64,000 nucleotides of DNA from UBA877 sp035506155 (lineage in GTDB: Bacteria; Chloroflexota; Anaerolineae; Anaerolineales; Villigracilaceae), in contig DATJPX010000041.1 in the NCBI GenBank assembly GCA_035506155.1, forward strand, positions 1 to 64,000. The letters are read 5' to 3'. How positions within the stretch are numbered: the first letter of the stretch is position 1; each line of letters starts with the position of its first letter. A program made the position numbers and the translations under genes. This document shows, one piece after another, positions 7,999 to 16,316 of this stretch. Below the pieces are notes generated by a model, which saw nothing but the letters and a program-made list of their open reading frames with translations, ran no database searches and was not told where the DNA came from.

Positions 7999-10655
7999 TG
8001 CAGAGGAATCGATATTGTAATCATTGTACCCCCACCTTCCCGGTTTTCGGCGGCGATGAATCCCCCATGAGCCTGGATGATTCCCTTGCTGATCGAAAGG
8101 CCCAGCCCGGTGCCGTTGACGTTGTCGGGCCGCTGGACGCGATAGAACTTGTCGAAGATGCGAGTCAGGTCCTCGGCTGGGATGCCGGTGCCGCGGTCGG
8201 CCACGTCGATTTCCAGGAATGCGCCCGCCGTATGGGCGGCGATCTCGATGGGCGAGTCGGCCGGGGAATACTTCAGGGCGTTGTCGATGACGTTCACCAG
8301 GACCCGTTCGATCAGGACGAAGTCCAGCTGGACCAGGGGGATTTCAGGCGGGATGTCGATGCTGATGGCGCGATCCTCCAGACGGCCGCCCAATGCCTCC
8401 AGCGCCGAGCCGACCAGGTCCTGGATATCGCAGGCTTCCTTCTTGATGCGCATTGCCCCTGCTTCCAGGCGGGTCATGTCGAGCAGGTTGCCGACCAATC
8501 GGTTGAGCCGGTCGGCTTCCTCGCCGGCGGTCTCGATCAGGCTGCGGCGGGCGGATTCGTCCAGGGGAATCTGGTCGTCCGCCAGGCTGCTCAGGGCCCC
8601 GGTGATCGAGACCAGCGGGGTGCGTAGGTCGTGCGAGATGGAGTTGAGCAGGGCGGTCTGGAGTTTGTCGGTAATCTCCAGGACCTCCGCCTGGCGGGCC
8701 TGTTCGGCCAGGCTGGCGCGCTCGATGGCCAGCCCGATCTGGTTGGCAAAGGCATCCAGGGTGCGCAGCTGGTCACGAGTGAGATGCCGGGCGGGGTCGA
8801 TCGGCTTGACGCCCAGCACACCCACGATCCCGCGGGTGGTCCGGAGCGGCTGGTAACGCATCGAGGCTTCCGGCAAGGTCTCCGTGCCGCGCCCGGCTAC
8901 CTGCCCGTGCTCGAACGACCAGTCCGCGACGGCCAGGTCGTTGTCGGAGATGGCCAGGCCGGGACTGGCGGCAAAGACCCGGGCCCTTTTCCCATCCAGC
9001 AGGAAGATGGCCACTTCGCGGCCGAACGTCTGGCCGACGTGGGTGATGGCGGCCTGGGCGACGGCTTCCAGGTCTGCCGCCACGGTCAGGTCACGGCCAA
9101 GCTCGTAGAGTTCGACCGTTTCGGCCTCCCGGCGCTGGACTGCTTCCGCCTGGCCCTGCACCCGGGCGGTCAGTTCGCTGATCACCAGGCCGACGCCCAG
9201 CAGGCCAAAAAAGGTCAGCAGATACTCGGTGTTGGCGACGGCGAAAGTCAGATGCGGGGGGACGAAAAAATAATCGAAGGCCGCCACCCCCAGGATGGAG
9301 GTCAGGATGGCCGGTCCACGCCCCAGGTAGACGGCTGCCACGACGACCGCCAGGAGATAGACCACGACCAGGTTGGTAGGCGAGATATCCGGCGAGATCA
9401 GCGCGCCCAGGCCTGTGGCAGTGGCGACCAGCAGGAGCCCGAACAGGTAACGTCCCAGGGGGCGATGGGGCCGCCAGCCTTCCACGATCCGGCGGGCCGG
9501 CTGGGGCTCGGCTTCGCTGCTGATGACGTAGACGTCGATGTTCCCGCTCGTCCGGATCAGGCGGTCCACCACCGAGCCGCGCAGGACCTCGATCCAGCGC
9601 GAACGGACCGGCTTGCCGGCGATGATCTTGGTGACGTTGTGCCGGCGGGCGTATTCCAGGACCGTCTCGGGAACGGACTGCCCGGGTCGGCTGACGGTCC
9701 GGGCGCCGAGTTCCTCCGCCAGCCGGAGCGAACGGGCCACCTGGTCGCGCTGTTCCTGGGAGATGCGGGCCTCGTCGGGGGTCTCCACGTAGATGGCGAA
9801 CCACTCGGCGTTGAGCTCGTCTGCCAGGCGCCGGGCGGTGCGGATCAGGCGCTCACCGAGCGCGCCCGGGCTGATGCAGACCAGCAGACGCTCGCTGGCC
9901 GGCCACGGCCCGGGGATGGCCCGGGTGCGCATGTAGGCGCGCATCTGGTCGTCCACCCGCTCGGCGGCCCGCCGCATGGCCAGCTCACGCAGGGCGGTCA
10001 GGTTGCCTTTGCGGAAGAACTGTTCGATGGCGCGCTGGGCCTGGTCCGGCACGTAGACCTTGCCGTCGGCCAGGCGCTTAATCAGCTCGTCCGGGGGCAG
10101 GTCGACCAGCTCGAGATCGTTGACCTCGTCGATCACGCTGTCGGGGATGGTCTCCCGGACGGTCATCCCGGTGATCTGGGCGACCACGTCGTTCAGGCTC
10201 TCGATGTGCTGGATGTTGAGGGTGGTGTATACGTCGAAGCCGGCTTCGAGCAGTTCGAGCACGTCCTGGTACCGCTTGGCGTGCCGCGAACCCGGGGCGT
10301 TGGAGTGGGCCAACTCGTCGACGAGGACGAGGCGGGGCCGGCGCTTGAGGACGGCATCGATGTCCATTTCTGGCAGCTGGACGTTACGGTAGGTCAGCTG
10401 GAGACGGGGAACGATTTCCAGCCCGCCGACGAGGGCTTCTGTTTCGGCGCGCTTGTGCGTCTCCACGTAGCCGATGACAACGTCCACCCCTTCGGCCTTG
10501 CGCTGGTGGGCGGCTTCCAACATGGCATAGGTCTTCCCGACCCCGGCTGCATAGCCAAGGAAAACTTTCAACTGGCCGCGCTTGTCCTGCTCTTCTTCGG
10601 CCTGGATCCGGGCCAGGAGCGTGTCCGGATCGGGGCGGGGAGGTTGGGTTGCCAT
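7995..10655 (-). CDS. kdpD: KdpD sensor histidine kinase
   Basis: An 886-residue protein with the full KdpD order. The N-terminal KdpD domain has Walker A GYAAGVGKT (34-42) and the LVDELAHSNAPGSRH motif. A universal-stress-type domain follows (about 250-375), then a four-helix DUF4118 membrane domain (about 395-495) and a GAF domain (about 520-650). The HisKA box is SISHDLRTPL and the HATPase shows GTGLGLSISKGI. It senses K+ limitation and turgor and signals to KdpE. It overlaps kdpE by 4 nt and follows kdpC by 12 nt. As the only KdpD-type kinase visible, it may also serve the two orphan KdpE-like regulators; this is inference. Confidence 0.97.
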   Translation of the reverse strand: MATQPPRPDPDTLLARIQAEEEQDKRGQLKVFLGYAAGVGKTYAMLEAAHQRKAEGVDVVIGYVETHKRAETEALVGGLEIVPRLQLTYRNVQLPEMDIDAVLKRRPRLVLVDELAHSNAPGSRHAKRYQDVLELLEAGFDVYTTLNIQHIESLNDVVAQITGMTVRETIPDSVIDEVNDLELVDLPPDELIKRLADGKVYVPDQAQRAIEQFFRKGNLTALRELAMRRAAERVDDQMRAYMRTRAIPGPWPASERLLVCISPGALGERLIRTARRLADELNAEWFAIYVETPDEARISQEQRDQVARSLRLAEELGARTVSRPGQSVPETVLEYARRHNVTKIIAGKPVRSRWIEVLRGSVVDRLIRTSGNIDVYVISSEAEPQPARRIVEGWRPHRPLGRYLFGLLLVATATGLGALISPDISPTNLVVVYLLAVVVAAVYLGRGPAILTSILGVAAFDYFFVPPHLTFAVANTEYLLTFFGLLGVGLVISELTARVQGQAEAVQRREAETVELYELGRDLTVAADLEAVAQAAITHVGQTFGREVAIFLLDGKRARVFAASPGLAISDNDLAVADWSFEHGQVAGRGTETLPEASMRYQPLRTTRGIVGVLGVKPIDPARHLTRDQLRTLDAFANQIGLAIERASLAEQARQAEVLEITDKLQTALLNSISHDLRTPLVSITGALSSLADDQIPLDESARRSLIETAGEEADRLNRLVGNLLDMTRLEAGAMRIKKEACDIQDLVGSALEALGGRLEDRAISIDIPPEIPLVQLDFVLIERVLVNVIDNALKYSPADSPIEIAAHTAGAFLEIDVADRGTGIPAEDLTRIFDKFYRVQRPDNVNGTGLGLSISKGIIQAHGGFIAAENREGGGTMITISIPLQ

Positions 10656-10667
10656 GCCCTAACTATA

Positions 10668-11249
10668 CTACTTTTTCATTCCGTCCAGCGCCAGATTGAG
10701 CTCGAGGACGTTGAGGCGTGGTTCGCCGAGGAAGCCGAATGTGCGCCCTTGTGTGTATTGGTTCACCAGGGTTCGTAAGGCCGATTCGCTCAGGCCGCGC
10801 AGGCGAGCCACGCGCGGGATCTGGTAAAGGGCGGCCGCGACGCTGATGTCGGGGTCGAGGCCCGAACCCGAGGAAGTGACCAGGTCCACCGGAATGGGCT
10901 GGGTGTTGGACGGGTCGGCGGCCTTCAGGGCGGCGATGCGGGCGTTGACTTCATCCAGCAGAGCCGGGTTGGTCGGCCCTAGGTTCGACCCTGAGGATGC
11001 CGCTGCGTTGTACGGGTACGGACCGGTGGCCGACAGGCGTCCCCAGAAATATTTCGGATCGTCGAATTGCTGTCCGATGAGTGTCGAGCCGACTGTCTTT
11101 CCGTTGACGACGATCAGGCTGCCGTTGGCCTGGCGGGGAAAGACGAGCTGGGCGATCCCGGTCACGACCAGGGGATAGACCAGGCCGGTCAGGATCGTAA
11201 AGATGAGCAGGGCCATCAAGGCCGGACGAATTTGAGTGCGCATTTTCAC
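10668..11249 (-). CDS. kdpC: KdpC subunit of K+-transporting ATPase
   Basis: 193 residues, with one N-terminal membrane helix (ALMALLIFTILTGLVYPLVV) and then the extracytoplasmic domain. Family motifs include GSTLIGQ, PKYFWGR, GSNLGPTNPAL, VTSSGSGLDPDIS and PRVARLRG. KdpC is the small stabilising subunit that pairs with KdpA during K+ capture. It lies between the DUF4118-GAF gene (3 nt upstream) and kdpD (12 nt downstream). Confidence 0.97.
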   Translation of the reverse strand: MKMRTQIRPALMALLIFTILTGLVYPLVVTGIAQLVFPRQANGSLIVVNGKTVGSTLIGQQFDDPKYFWGRLSATGPYPYNAAASSGSNLGPTNPALLDEVNARIAALKAADPSNTQPIPVDLVTSSGSGLDPDISVAAALYQIPRVARLRGLSESALRTLVNQYTQGRTFGFLGEPRLNVLELNLALDGMKK

Positions 11250-11252
11250 CTT

Positions 11253-12005
11253 CTACTTGGCAGGGGCTTTGGCAGGAGCACCCTTAACGTGTTTCTCGGG
11301 TTCGATGGAATGCGTGCGCTCGAAGGCACGCGCGGTCTGCTGGGCGAAATTCTGGAGCAGGCGGCTTTCCTCGGGCGGCAGATCCGAGTACAGGCTTCCC
11401 CAGATCTGGATCTCGCCGACCAGCCCCCAGGAATTGACGATCGCCAGGACGCGGTCGGGCCGGCCTCTGCCCATGCCGTCGGACGGCTCGCTGACGGCGA
11501 TGCTGGGAGATTGTTTATCCGGATGGAAGATCACGTTGACCAGGGTGGCCTGGAAGAGTTGTTGGATCTGCCGGGCGACCGAGTAGGCGACGGCTTCGGG
11601 CGTACGCTGGTTGGCGATGGCCGCGCTCATTTCGTACATAAAGACGGCCTCGCGCGCCTGCGACAGGCTGGCCTGGATTCGTTCTACGACGACGATCGCT
11701 ACGCCCAGGAAGATGGCCAGAATCAGCCAGTCTTCCAAACGGTCTACGGCGAATGTGTAGAAGGGCATGGTGAACAGGAAGTCGAATGCCAGGGCGGCTG
11801 TCATCGCCGCGCTGATCCCGGGCAACTGGCCCCAGCGGTTGGCGCTCCAGGCCACCGGCACGAGATAGATTAAGGCGATCACGGCTTCGCCAAGCGTGTC
11901 CCGCCCGATGAGGACCAGCGGAACGGTGGCGGCCGCGACCGTCAGGACGGCCAGCAGGCTGTTGCGCAGACTGTGAAGAGTAATGGAAAAGCGACTTCGT
12001 TTCAT
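11253..12005 (-). CDS. DUF4118-GAF membrane sensor without kinase, inside the kdp operon
   Basis: 250 residues. Residues 15-110 hold four hydrophobic helices and a FDFLFTMPFYTFAV segment matching the DUF4118 membrane domain of KdpD. Residues about 130-240 form a GAF-like domain with EMSAAIANQRTPEAVAYSVARQIQ. There is no HisKA box, no HATPase and no N-terminal KdpD ATPase domain, so it looks like the sensor middle of KdpD alone. It stands between kdpB and kdpC, where most kdp operons have nothing. Its C-terminal tail is Ala/Pro/Lys rich. A role as accessory sensor or KdpD partner is inferred. Confidence 0.85.
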   Translation of the reverse strand: MKRSRFSITLHSLRNSLLAVLTVAAATVPLVLIGRDTLGEAVIALIYLVPVAWSANRWGQLPGISAAMTAALAFDFLFTMPFYTFAVDRLEDWLILAIFLGVAIVVVERIQASLSQAREAVFMYEMSAAIANQRTPEAVAYSVARQIQQLFQATLVNVIFHPDKQSPSIAVSEPSDGMGRGRPDRVLAIVNSWGLVGEIQIWGSLYSDLPPEESRLLQNFAQQTARAFERTHSIEPEKHVKGAPAKAPAK

Positions 12006-12070
12006 AATATTTCTCCGGATTCAGTCACGAATTTTGGAGTCGGATGGCTTGTAGTTTCCCGAACTCGAAA

Positions 12071-14164
12071 TCATTTGACCAGATGCAGCGCCACCAGGAG
12101 CATGTCGATCAGCTTGATCCCGATGAAAGGGGCAATCAAACCGCCCAGGCCGTAGATCAGCAGGTTGTCCCGCAGCAGGCGGGCCGCTCCGACCGCCCGG
12201 TAGGGCACGCCCTTGAGCGCCAGCGGGATCAGGGTGATGATGATCAGGGCGTTGAAGATGACCGCCGAGAGGATAGCGCTCTGCGGCGTGGCTAGGTGCA
12301 TGATGTTCAGCACGCCCAGGGCCGGGTAGGTGCTGGCAAAAGCGGCCGGGATGATGGCAAAGTACTTCGAGACGTCGTTGGCGATGCTGAAAGTGGTCAG
12401 GGCGCCGCGGGTCATCAGGAGCTGCTTGCCGATCTCCACGATCTCGATCAGCTTGGTGGGGTTGCTGTCCAGGTCGACCATATTGGCAGCCTCCCGGGCC
12501 GGCTGGGTGCCGGTGTTCATGGCGACTGCTACGTCGGCCTGGGCCAGGGCCGGGGCGTCGTTGGTGCCGTCGCCGGTCATGGCGACCAGCCGGCCGCCGG
12601 CCTGGGAATCCCGGATCAGCTTGAGCTTGGCCTCGGGCGTCGCCTGGGCCAGGAAGTCGTCCACCCCGGCCTCGGCGGCGATGGCCGCGGCGGTCAGCGG
12701 GTTATCCCCGGTGATCATGACGGTCTTGATGCCCATCTTGCGCAGTTGGGCGAAGCGCTCCTTGATGCCGCCCTTGACGATATCCTTCAGGTGGATCACG
12801 CCAAGCGGGTCGCAGTTGCGGACGACGACCAGGGGCGTTCCCCCGCCCCGGGCGATTTTTTCGACGGAGGCCTTCAGGTCTTCCGGGACGGGCTTTCCAT
12901 CCTCCTGGATCAGCTTGTACATCGAGTCAGGCGCGCCCTTGCGGATGGATGTGCCGTCGAAGTCGACTCCCGACATGCGGGTCTGGGCGCTGAACGGGAC
13001 GAAGCGCATGCCCAGCGGGGCGGCTTCGGTGGGTCCCATGGTCTGGCCGCGCAGGCCATACTTTTCCTTGGCCAGGACGACGATCGAACGGCCCTCGGGG
13101 GTCTCGTCGGCCAGGGAGGCCAGTTGGGCTGCTTCGGCCAGCGCCTGGGCGGTCACGCCTTTGACGGGGATCAGCTCGACCGCTTGGCGGTTGCCCAGGG
13201 TGATCGTGCCGGTCTTGTCGAGCAGGAGCACGTCCACGTCCCCGGCGGCTTCGACCGCCCGGCCCGACATGGCGATGACGTTGCGCTGGATCATCCGGTC
13301 CATGCCGGCGATGCCGATGGCGGAAAGGAGTCCGCCGATCGTGGTCGGGATCAGGCAGACGAGCAGGGCCACCAGCACGGTGATGGTGATCGGCGTGCCG
13401 ACCTTGGCAGCCACGTTCACACTGTAGAGCGAATAGGGCAGCAGGGTGGCGCAAACGATCAGGAAAATGAGGGTGAAACCGGCCAAAAGGATATCCAGGG
13501 CGATCTCGTTGGGCGTCTTCTGACGCTTGGCGCCTTCGATCAGGCCGATCATGCGGTCCAGGAAGCCTTCGCCGGGGTCGGCCGTCACCCGGACGATCAG
13601 CCAGTCGGAGAGCAGGCGCGTCCCGCCGGTCACTGCGCTGCGGTCCCCGCCGGATTCGCGGATGACCGGGGCGCTCTCGCCGGTGACGGCGCTCTCATCC
13701 ACAGAGGCAATGCCTTCGACGATCTCACCGTCGACGGGCAGGATGTCGCCGGCTTCGACCAGGAACAGGTCGTTCTTGCGCAGGGCGGTCGAGGCGACCT
13801 GTTCGGACCGGGCCTTCCGGTCTGGGCCGGCCAGCTTCCTGGCCATGGTCGTTTGGCGGGTCTTGCGCAGGGCTTCGGCCTGGGCCTTGCCGCGTCCCTC
13901 CGCCACTGCTTCGGAGAAGTTGGCGAACAGGACGGTGAACCACAGCCAGAGGGTCACCCCGCCGATGAACCCGGCGGGCGCCTCGCCCTTGCCGAAGAGG
14001 GCCTGGATCCACAGGACGGTGGTGAGCAGGCTGCCCACCTCCACGACGAACATGACCGGATTGCGGACCATCCGGCGCGGGTCGAGCTTGACGAACGAAT
14101 CCAGGATCGCCCGCTGGTAGAGTTCCCGCCGATAGGCGGAGGGTTTCTTGAGTTGAGTAGTCAT
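12071..14164 (-). CDS. kdpB: KdpB, P-type ATPase subunit
   Basis: 697 residues, slightly longer than the E. coli protein. It has the actuator TGES loop (161-164), membrane motif CLIPTTIGG (270-278), phosphorylated Asp316 in DKTGT and the hinge GDGTNDAPALAQADVAVAM. It hydrolyses ATP to drive K+ uptake through KdpA. The serine after TGE, known in E. coli as an inhibitory phosphorylation site, is present (S164). It starts 15 nt after the kdpA stop. A 65-nt gap separates it from the DUF4118-GAF gene. Confidence 0.98.
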   Translation of the reverse strand: MTTQLKKPSAYRRELYQRAILDSFVKLDPRRMVRNPVMFVVEVGSLLTTVLWIQALFGKGEAPAGFIGGVTLWLWFTVLFANFSEAVAEGRGKAQAEALRKTRQTTMARKLAGPDRKARSEQVASTALRKNDLFLVEAGDILPVDGEIVEGIASVDESAVTGESAPVIRESGGDRSAVTGGTRLLSDWLIVRVTADPGEGFLDRMIGLIEGAKRQKTPNEIALDILLAGFTLIFLIVCATLLPYSLYSVNVAAKVGTPITITVLVALLVCLIPTTIGGLLSAIGIAGMDRMIQRNVIAMSGRAVEAAGDVDVLLLDKTGTITLGNRQAVELIPVKGVTAQALAEAAQLASLADETPEGRSIVVLAKEKYGLRGQTMGPTEAAPLGMRFVPFSAQTRMSGVDFDGTSIRKGAPDSMYKLIQEDGKPVPEDLKASVEKIARGGGTPLVVVRNCDPLGVIHLKDIVKGGIKERFAQLRKMGIKTVMITGDNPLTAAAIAAEAGVDDFLAQATPEAKLKLIRDSQAGGRLVAMTGDGTNDAPALAQADVAVAMNTGTQPAREAANMVDLDSNPTKLIEIVEIGKQLLMTRGALTTFSIANDVSKYFAIIPAAFASTYPALGVLNIMHLATPQSAILSAVIFNALIIITLIPLALKGVPYRAVGAARLLRDNLLIYGLGGLIAPFIGIKLIDMLLVALHLVK

Positions 14165-14179
14165 TGCTTTCTTTCCTGA

Positions 14180-15922
14180 CTAATGAAAGATCATTAAATG
14201 TTCGACGATCGGACCCAGGGCCAGGGCAGGCAGGAAACCCAGCGCTCCGACGATGATGACGACCGCGATCAGCCAGGCGACGAAGAGCGGCGTGTGGGTG
14301 GGAAGGGTCCCCGCGCCGGCCGGGACCTTCTTCTTGAGGGCCAGCGAGCCGCCGATCGCCAGGGCCGGGATGATCAGCCAGTAGCGGGCGATGAACATGA
14401 TGATGCCCAGCGCCGTGTTATAGAAAGGCGTGTTGACGCTCAATCCGGCGAAGGCGCTGCCGTTGTTGCCGGTGGCCGAGGAGAAGGCGTACAGGATCTC
14501 GCTGAAACCGTGTGGACCCGGGTTGAGCACGCCTGCCTGTCCGGCGGGCGCCATCACGCCGACGGCCGTCCCGACCAGGGCGGTGAAGACCGGGATGAGC
14601 AGGATCAGCGAAGCCATTTTCATCTCGTAGGCTTCGATCTTCTTGCCCAGGTACTCGGGCGTGCGCCCGACCATCAACCCGGCCACGAAGACCGCCACGA
14701 TGACGAAGGCCAGCATGCCGTACAGGCCCGAGCCGACCCCGCCGTAGATGACCTCGCCCAGGTGGATCAGCCACATGGGGATCATCCCACCGAGCGGCAT
14801 GTTCGAATCGTGCATCGAGTCAACCGAGCCGTTGGATGCGGCCGTGGTGGCCGTGGCCCACAAGGCCGAATTGGCCACGCCGAAGCGCACGTCCTTGCCC
14901 TCCATGTTCCCGCCGGGATTGATATTGGATTGCTTAATGTCCACGCCCAGGGATGCGATCGTCGGGTTGCCGGTCTGTTCGGCCCAGACTGTGACGGATA
15001 GCAATGCCACGAAGATGATCGTCATGGCGGCCAGGATGGCCCAGCCCTGGCGGGTGTCGCCGACCATCTTGCCGAAGGTGTAGCAAAGGGCGGCCGGGAT
15101 CATCAGGATGGAGAGCATCTCGAGGAAGTTGGAGAGCGGGGTGGGGTTCTCGAAGGGGTGGGCCGAGTTGGCGTTGAAGAAGCCGCCGCCGTTGGTCCCG
15201 AGTTGCTTGATGGCGATCTGCGAAGCCGCCGGCCCGACCGCTAGCATCTGCTGCGTCACCGCGTTCCCGTTGGCATCCGTCGTCGCCTGGAGCAGGCTGG
15301 CCGTCTTATACTGGCTGAAGGTCTGGACCACGCCCTGGGAAACGAGCGCCAGGGAAAGGACGAAGGCGAGCGGCAGGAGGATGTACAGCACTGTCCGGGT
15401 CAGGTCGACCCAGAAGTTGCCAATGGTCTTGGCGGTATGTCGGACCAGGCCGCGGATCATGGCAATGACGATGGCCATCCCGGTGGCGGCCGAGACGAAG
15501 TTCTGGGTGGTCAAGGCGGCCATCTGGGTCAGGTAGCTCATGGTTGTCTCACCGCCGTAGCCCTGCCAATTGGTGTTGGTGGCAAAGCTGACAGCCGTGT
15601 TCCAGGACGAATCCGGGGAGACGGCGCCAAAACCCTGCGGGTTGAGCGGCAGGAAAACCTGCAGGCGCTGCAGGGAATAGACGACCAGCAACCCGAGGAC
15701 ATTGAACAGCATCATCGCGATCGCGTAGACTTTCCAGTTCATTTCCTCATCCGGGCGGACGCCGCTCAGGCGGTAGATCAACTTTTCGACCGGCCGCAGG
15801 ACCGGGTCGAGGAAGGTCTTTTCGCCCTGGTAGACCCGGGCCATGAACGTGCCGAGCGGCTTGGCCAGGGCGATCAGGACGACCATGTAAAAGATGAGCT
15901 GAAGCCAGCTGAAGATGTTCAT
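14180..15922 (-). CDS. kdpA: KdpA, K+-binding channel subunit
   Basis: 580 residues with the ten-helix KdpA fold. Family stretches include ATNTNWQGYGGET (first selectivity loop), GTNGGGFFNANS, GNPTIASLGVD and SATGNNGSAFAGL near the last pore loop. KdpA provides the high-affinity K+ filter. The start ATG overlaps the stop of kdpF in an ATGA arrangement, and kdpB follows closely. Confidence 0.98.
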   Translation of the reverse strand: MNIFSWLQLIFYMVVLIALAKPLGTFMARVYQGEKTFLDPVLRPVEKLIYRLSGVRPDEEMNWKVYAIAMMLFNVLGLLVVYSLQRLQVFLPLNPQGFGAVSPDSSWNTAVSFATNTNWQGYGGETTMSYLTQMAALTTQNFVSAATGMAIVIAMIRGLVRHTAKTIGNFWVDLTRTVLYILLPLAFVLSLALVSQGVVQTFSQYKTASLLQATTDANGNAVTQQMLAVGPAASQIAIKQLGTNGGGFFNANSAHPFENPTPLSNFLEMLSILMIPAALCYTFGKMVGDTRQGWAILAAMTIIFVALLSVTVWAEQTGNPTIASLGVDIKQSNINPGGNMEGKDVRFGVANSALWATATTAASNGSVDSMHDSNMPLGGMIPMWLIHLGEVIYGGVGSGLYGMLAFVIVAVFVAGLMVGRTPEYLGKKIEAYEMKMASLILLIPVFTALVGTAVGVMAPAGQAGVLNPGPHGFSEILYAFSSATGNNGSAFAGLSVNTPFYNTALGIIMFIARYWLIIPALAIGGSLALKKKVPAGAGTLPTHTPLFVAWLIAVVIIVGALGFLPALALGPIVEHLMIFH

Positions 15923-16011
15923 TCGAACTTCTCCGGTTTCAATAGGGCGATCACTAAGTAGATGAATAAGGCCAGGGTGATCAGGCCGGTAATGAGATAA
16001 AGGATGTTCAT
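15919..16011 (-). CDS. kdpF: KdpF, 30-residue stabilising membrane peptide
   Basis: ATG at 16011 opens a 30-codon frame, one hydrophobic helix (MNILYLITGLITLALFIYLV, then IALLKPEKFE) ending just inside kdpA. The length, the KPEKF C-terminus and the position directly before kdpA are those of KdpF. The ribosome-binding site (GGAGGAAAAGAAGAA) lies within the upstream miniprotein gene, whose stop overlaps this start. Confidence 0.93.
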   Translation of the reverse strand: MNILYLITGLITLALFIYLVIALLKPEKFE

Positions 16012-16109
16012 TTCTTCTTTTCCTCCATCAACCGCTCACAGACGACGATGAAGCCCCAGCTGGCGGCTAGAAAAGCAACGGTCAAACCGACATAGATTAG
16101 ATCAGCCAT
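16008..16109 (-). CDS. 33-residue membrane miniprotein, first gene of the kdp operon
   Basis: ATG at 16109, preceded by TGGAGGATTATT, encodes a 33-residue peptide with one hydrophobic helix followed by an acidic then lysine-rich tail (MADLIYVGLTVAFLAASWGF at the start, ERLMEEKKK at the end). Its TGA overlaps the kdpF ATG. Similar short genes before kdpF occur in other phyla as I recall, but they are usually unannotated. The ribosome-binding site and the overlap argue it is translated. Function is unknown; it may be an extra subunit or regulatory peptide. Confidence 0.75.
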   Translation of the reverse strand: MADLIYVGLTVAFLAASWGFIVVCERLMEEKKK

Positions 16110-16166
16110 AATAATCCTCCAGGATCGATTCCTCTTCCTTTCGCGATAAATATACACATTTCCCTG

Positions 16167-16214
16167 TCAAATTCGGCACAATTAATAACCGGAATGCATC
16201 AAGAAGTAATCAAA
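16167..16214 (-). promoter_or_regulatory. Single KdpE-type operator module upstream of the kdp operon
   Basis: Half-sites start at 16167 (TCAAA), 16178 (ACAAT), 16199 (TCAAG) and 16210 (TCAAA): the same 0/11/32/43 spacing as elsewhere in the island but with the most degenerate sequence. The proximal site forms TTGACA (16170-16165), followed on the minus strand by an AT-rich stretch containing TATATTTATC. The module ends 58 nt before the first start codon. Confidence 0.7.
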
Positions 16215-16262
16215 GCACTGTTCACAGCGAGCTCTGCCTGGATCGACGGTACTTGGGTAGGA

Positions 16263-16294
16263 AAAAGCCTGCCGGGTTCCTTCGGCAGGCTTTT
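16263..16294 (-). terminator. Terminator of the third KimA operon
   Basis: A perfect 12-bp stem (AAAAGCCTGCCG with its complement, 8-nt loop) is followed on the minus strand by TTTTTCC. It lies 23 nt beyond the permease 3 stop and is nearly symmetric. Confidence 0.88.
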
Positions 16295-16316
16295 CAATCG
16301 ATTTTTGTGGGGAAGG

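Noticed and set aside
8631..10778. Long opposite-strand frames over kdpD (8631-10778), kdpB (12296-14179), the LuxR gene (25946-28807) and tgpA (34614-36992)
   Set aside because: They are mirror frames of GC-rich real genes: low-complexity Gly/Gln/Asp/Arg-rich translations without domain signatures or ribosome-binding sites, each opposite a gene with clear family motifs.
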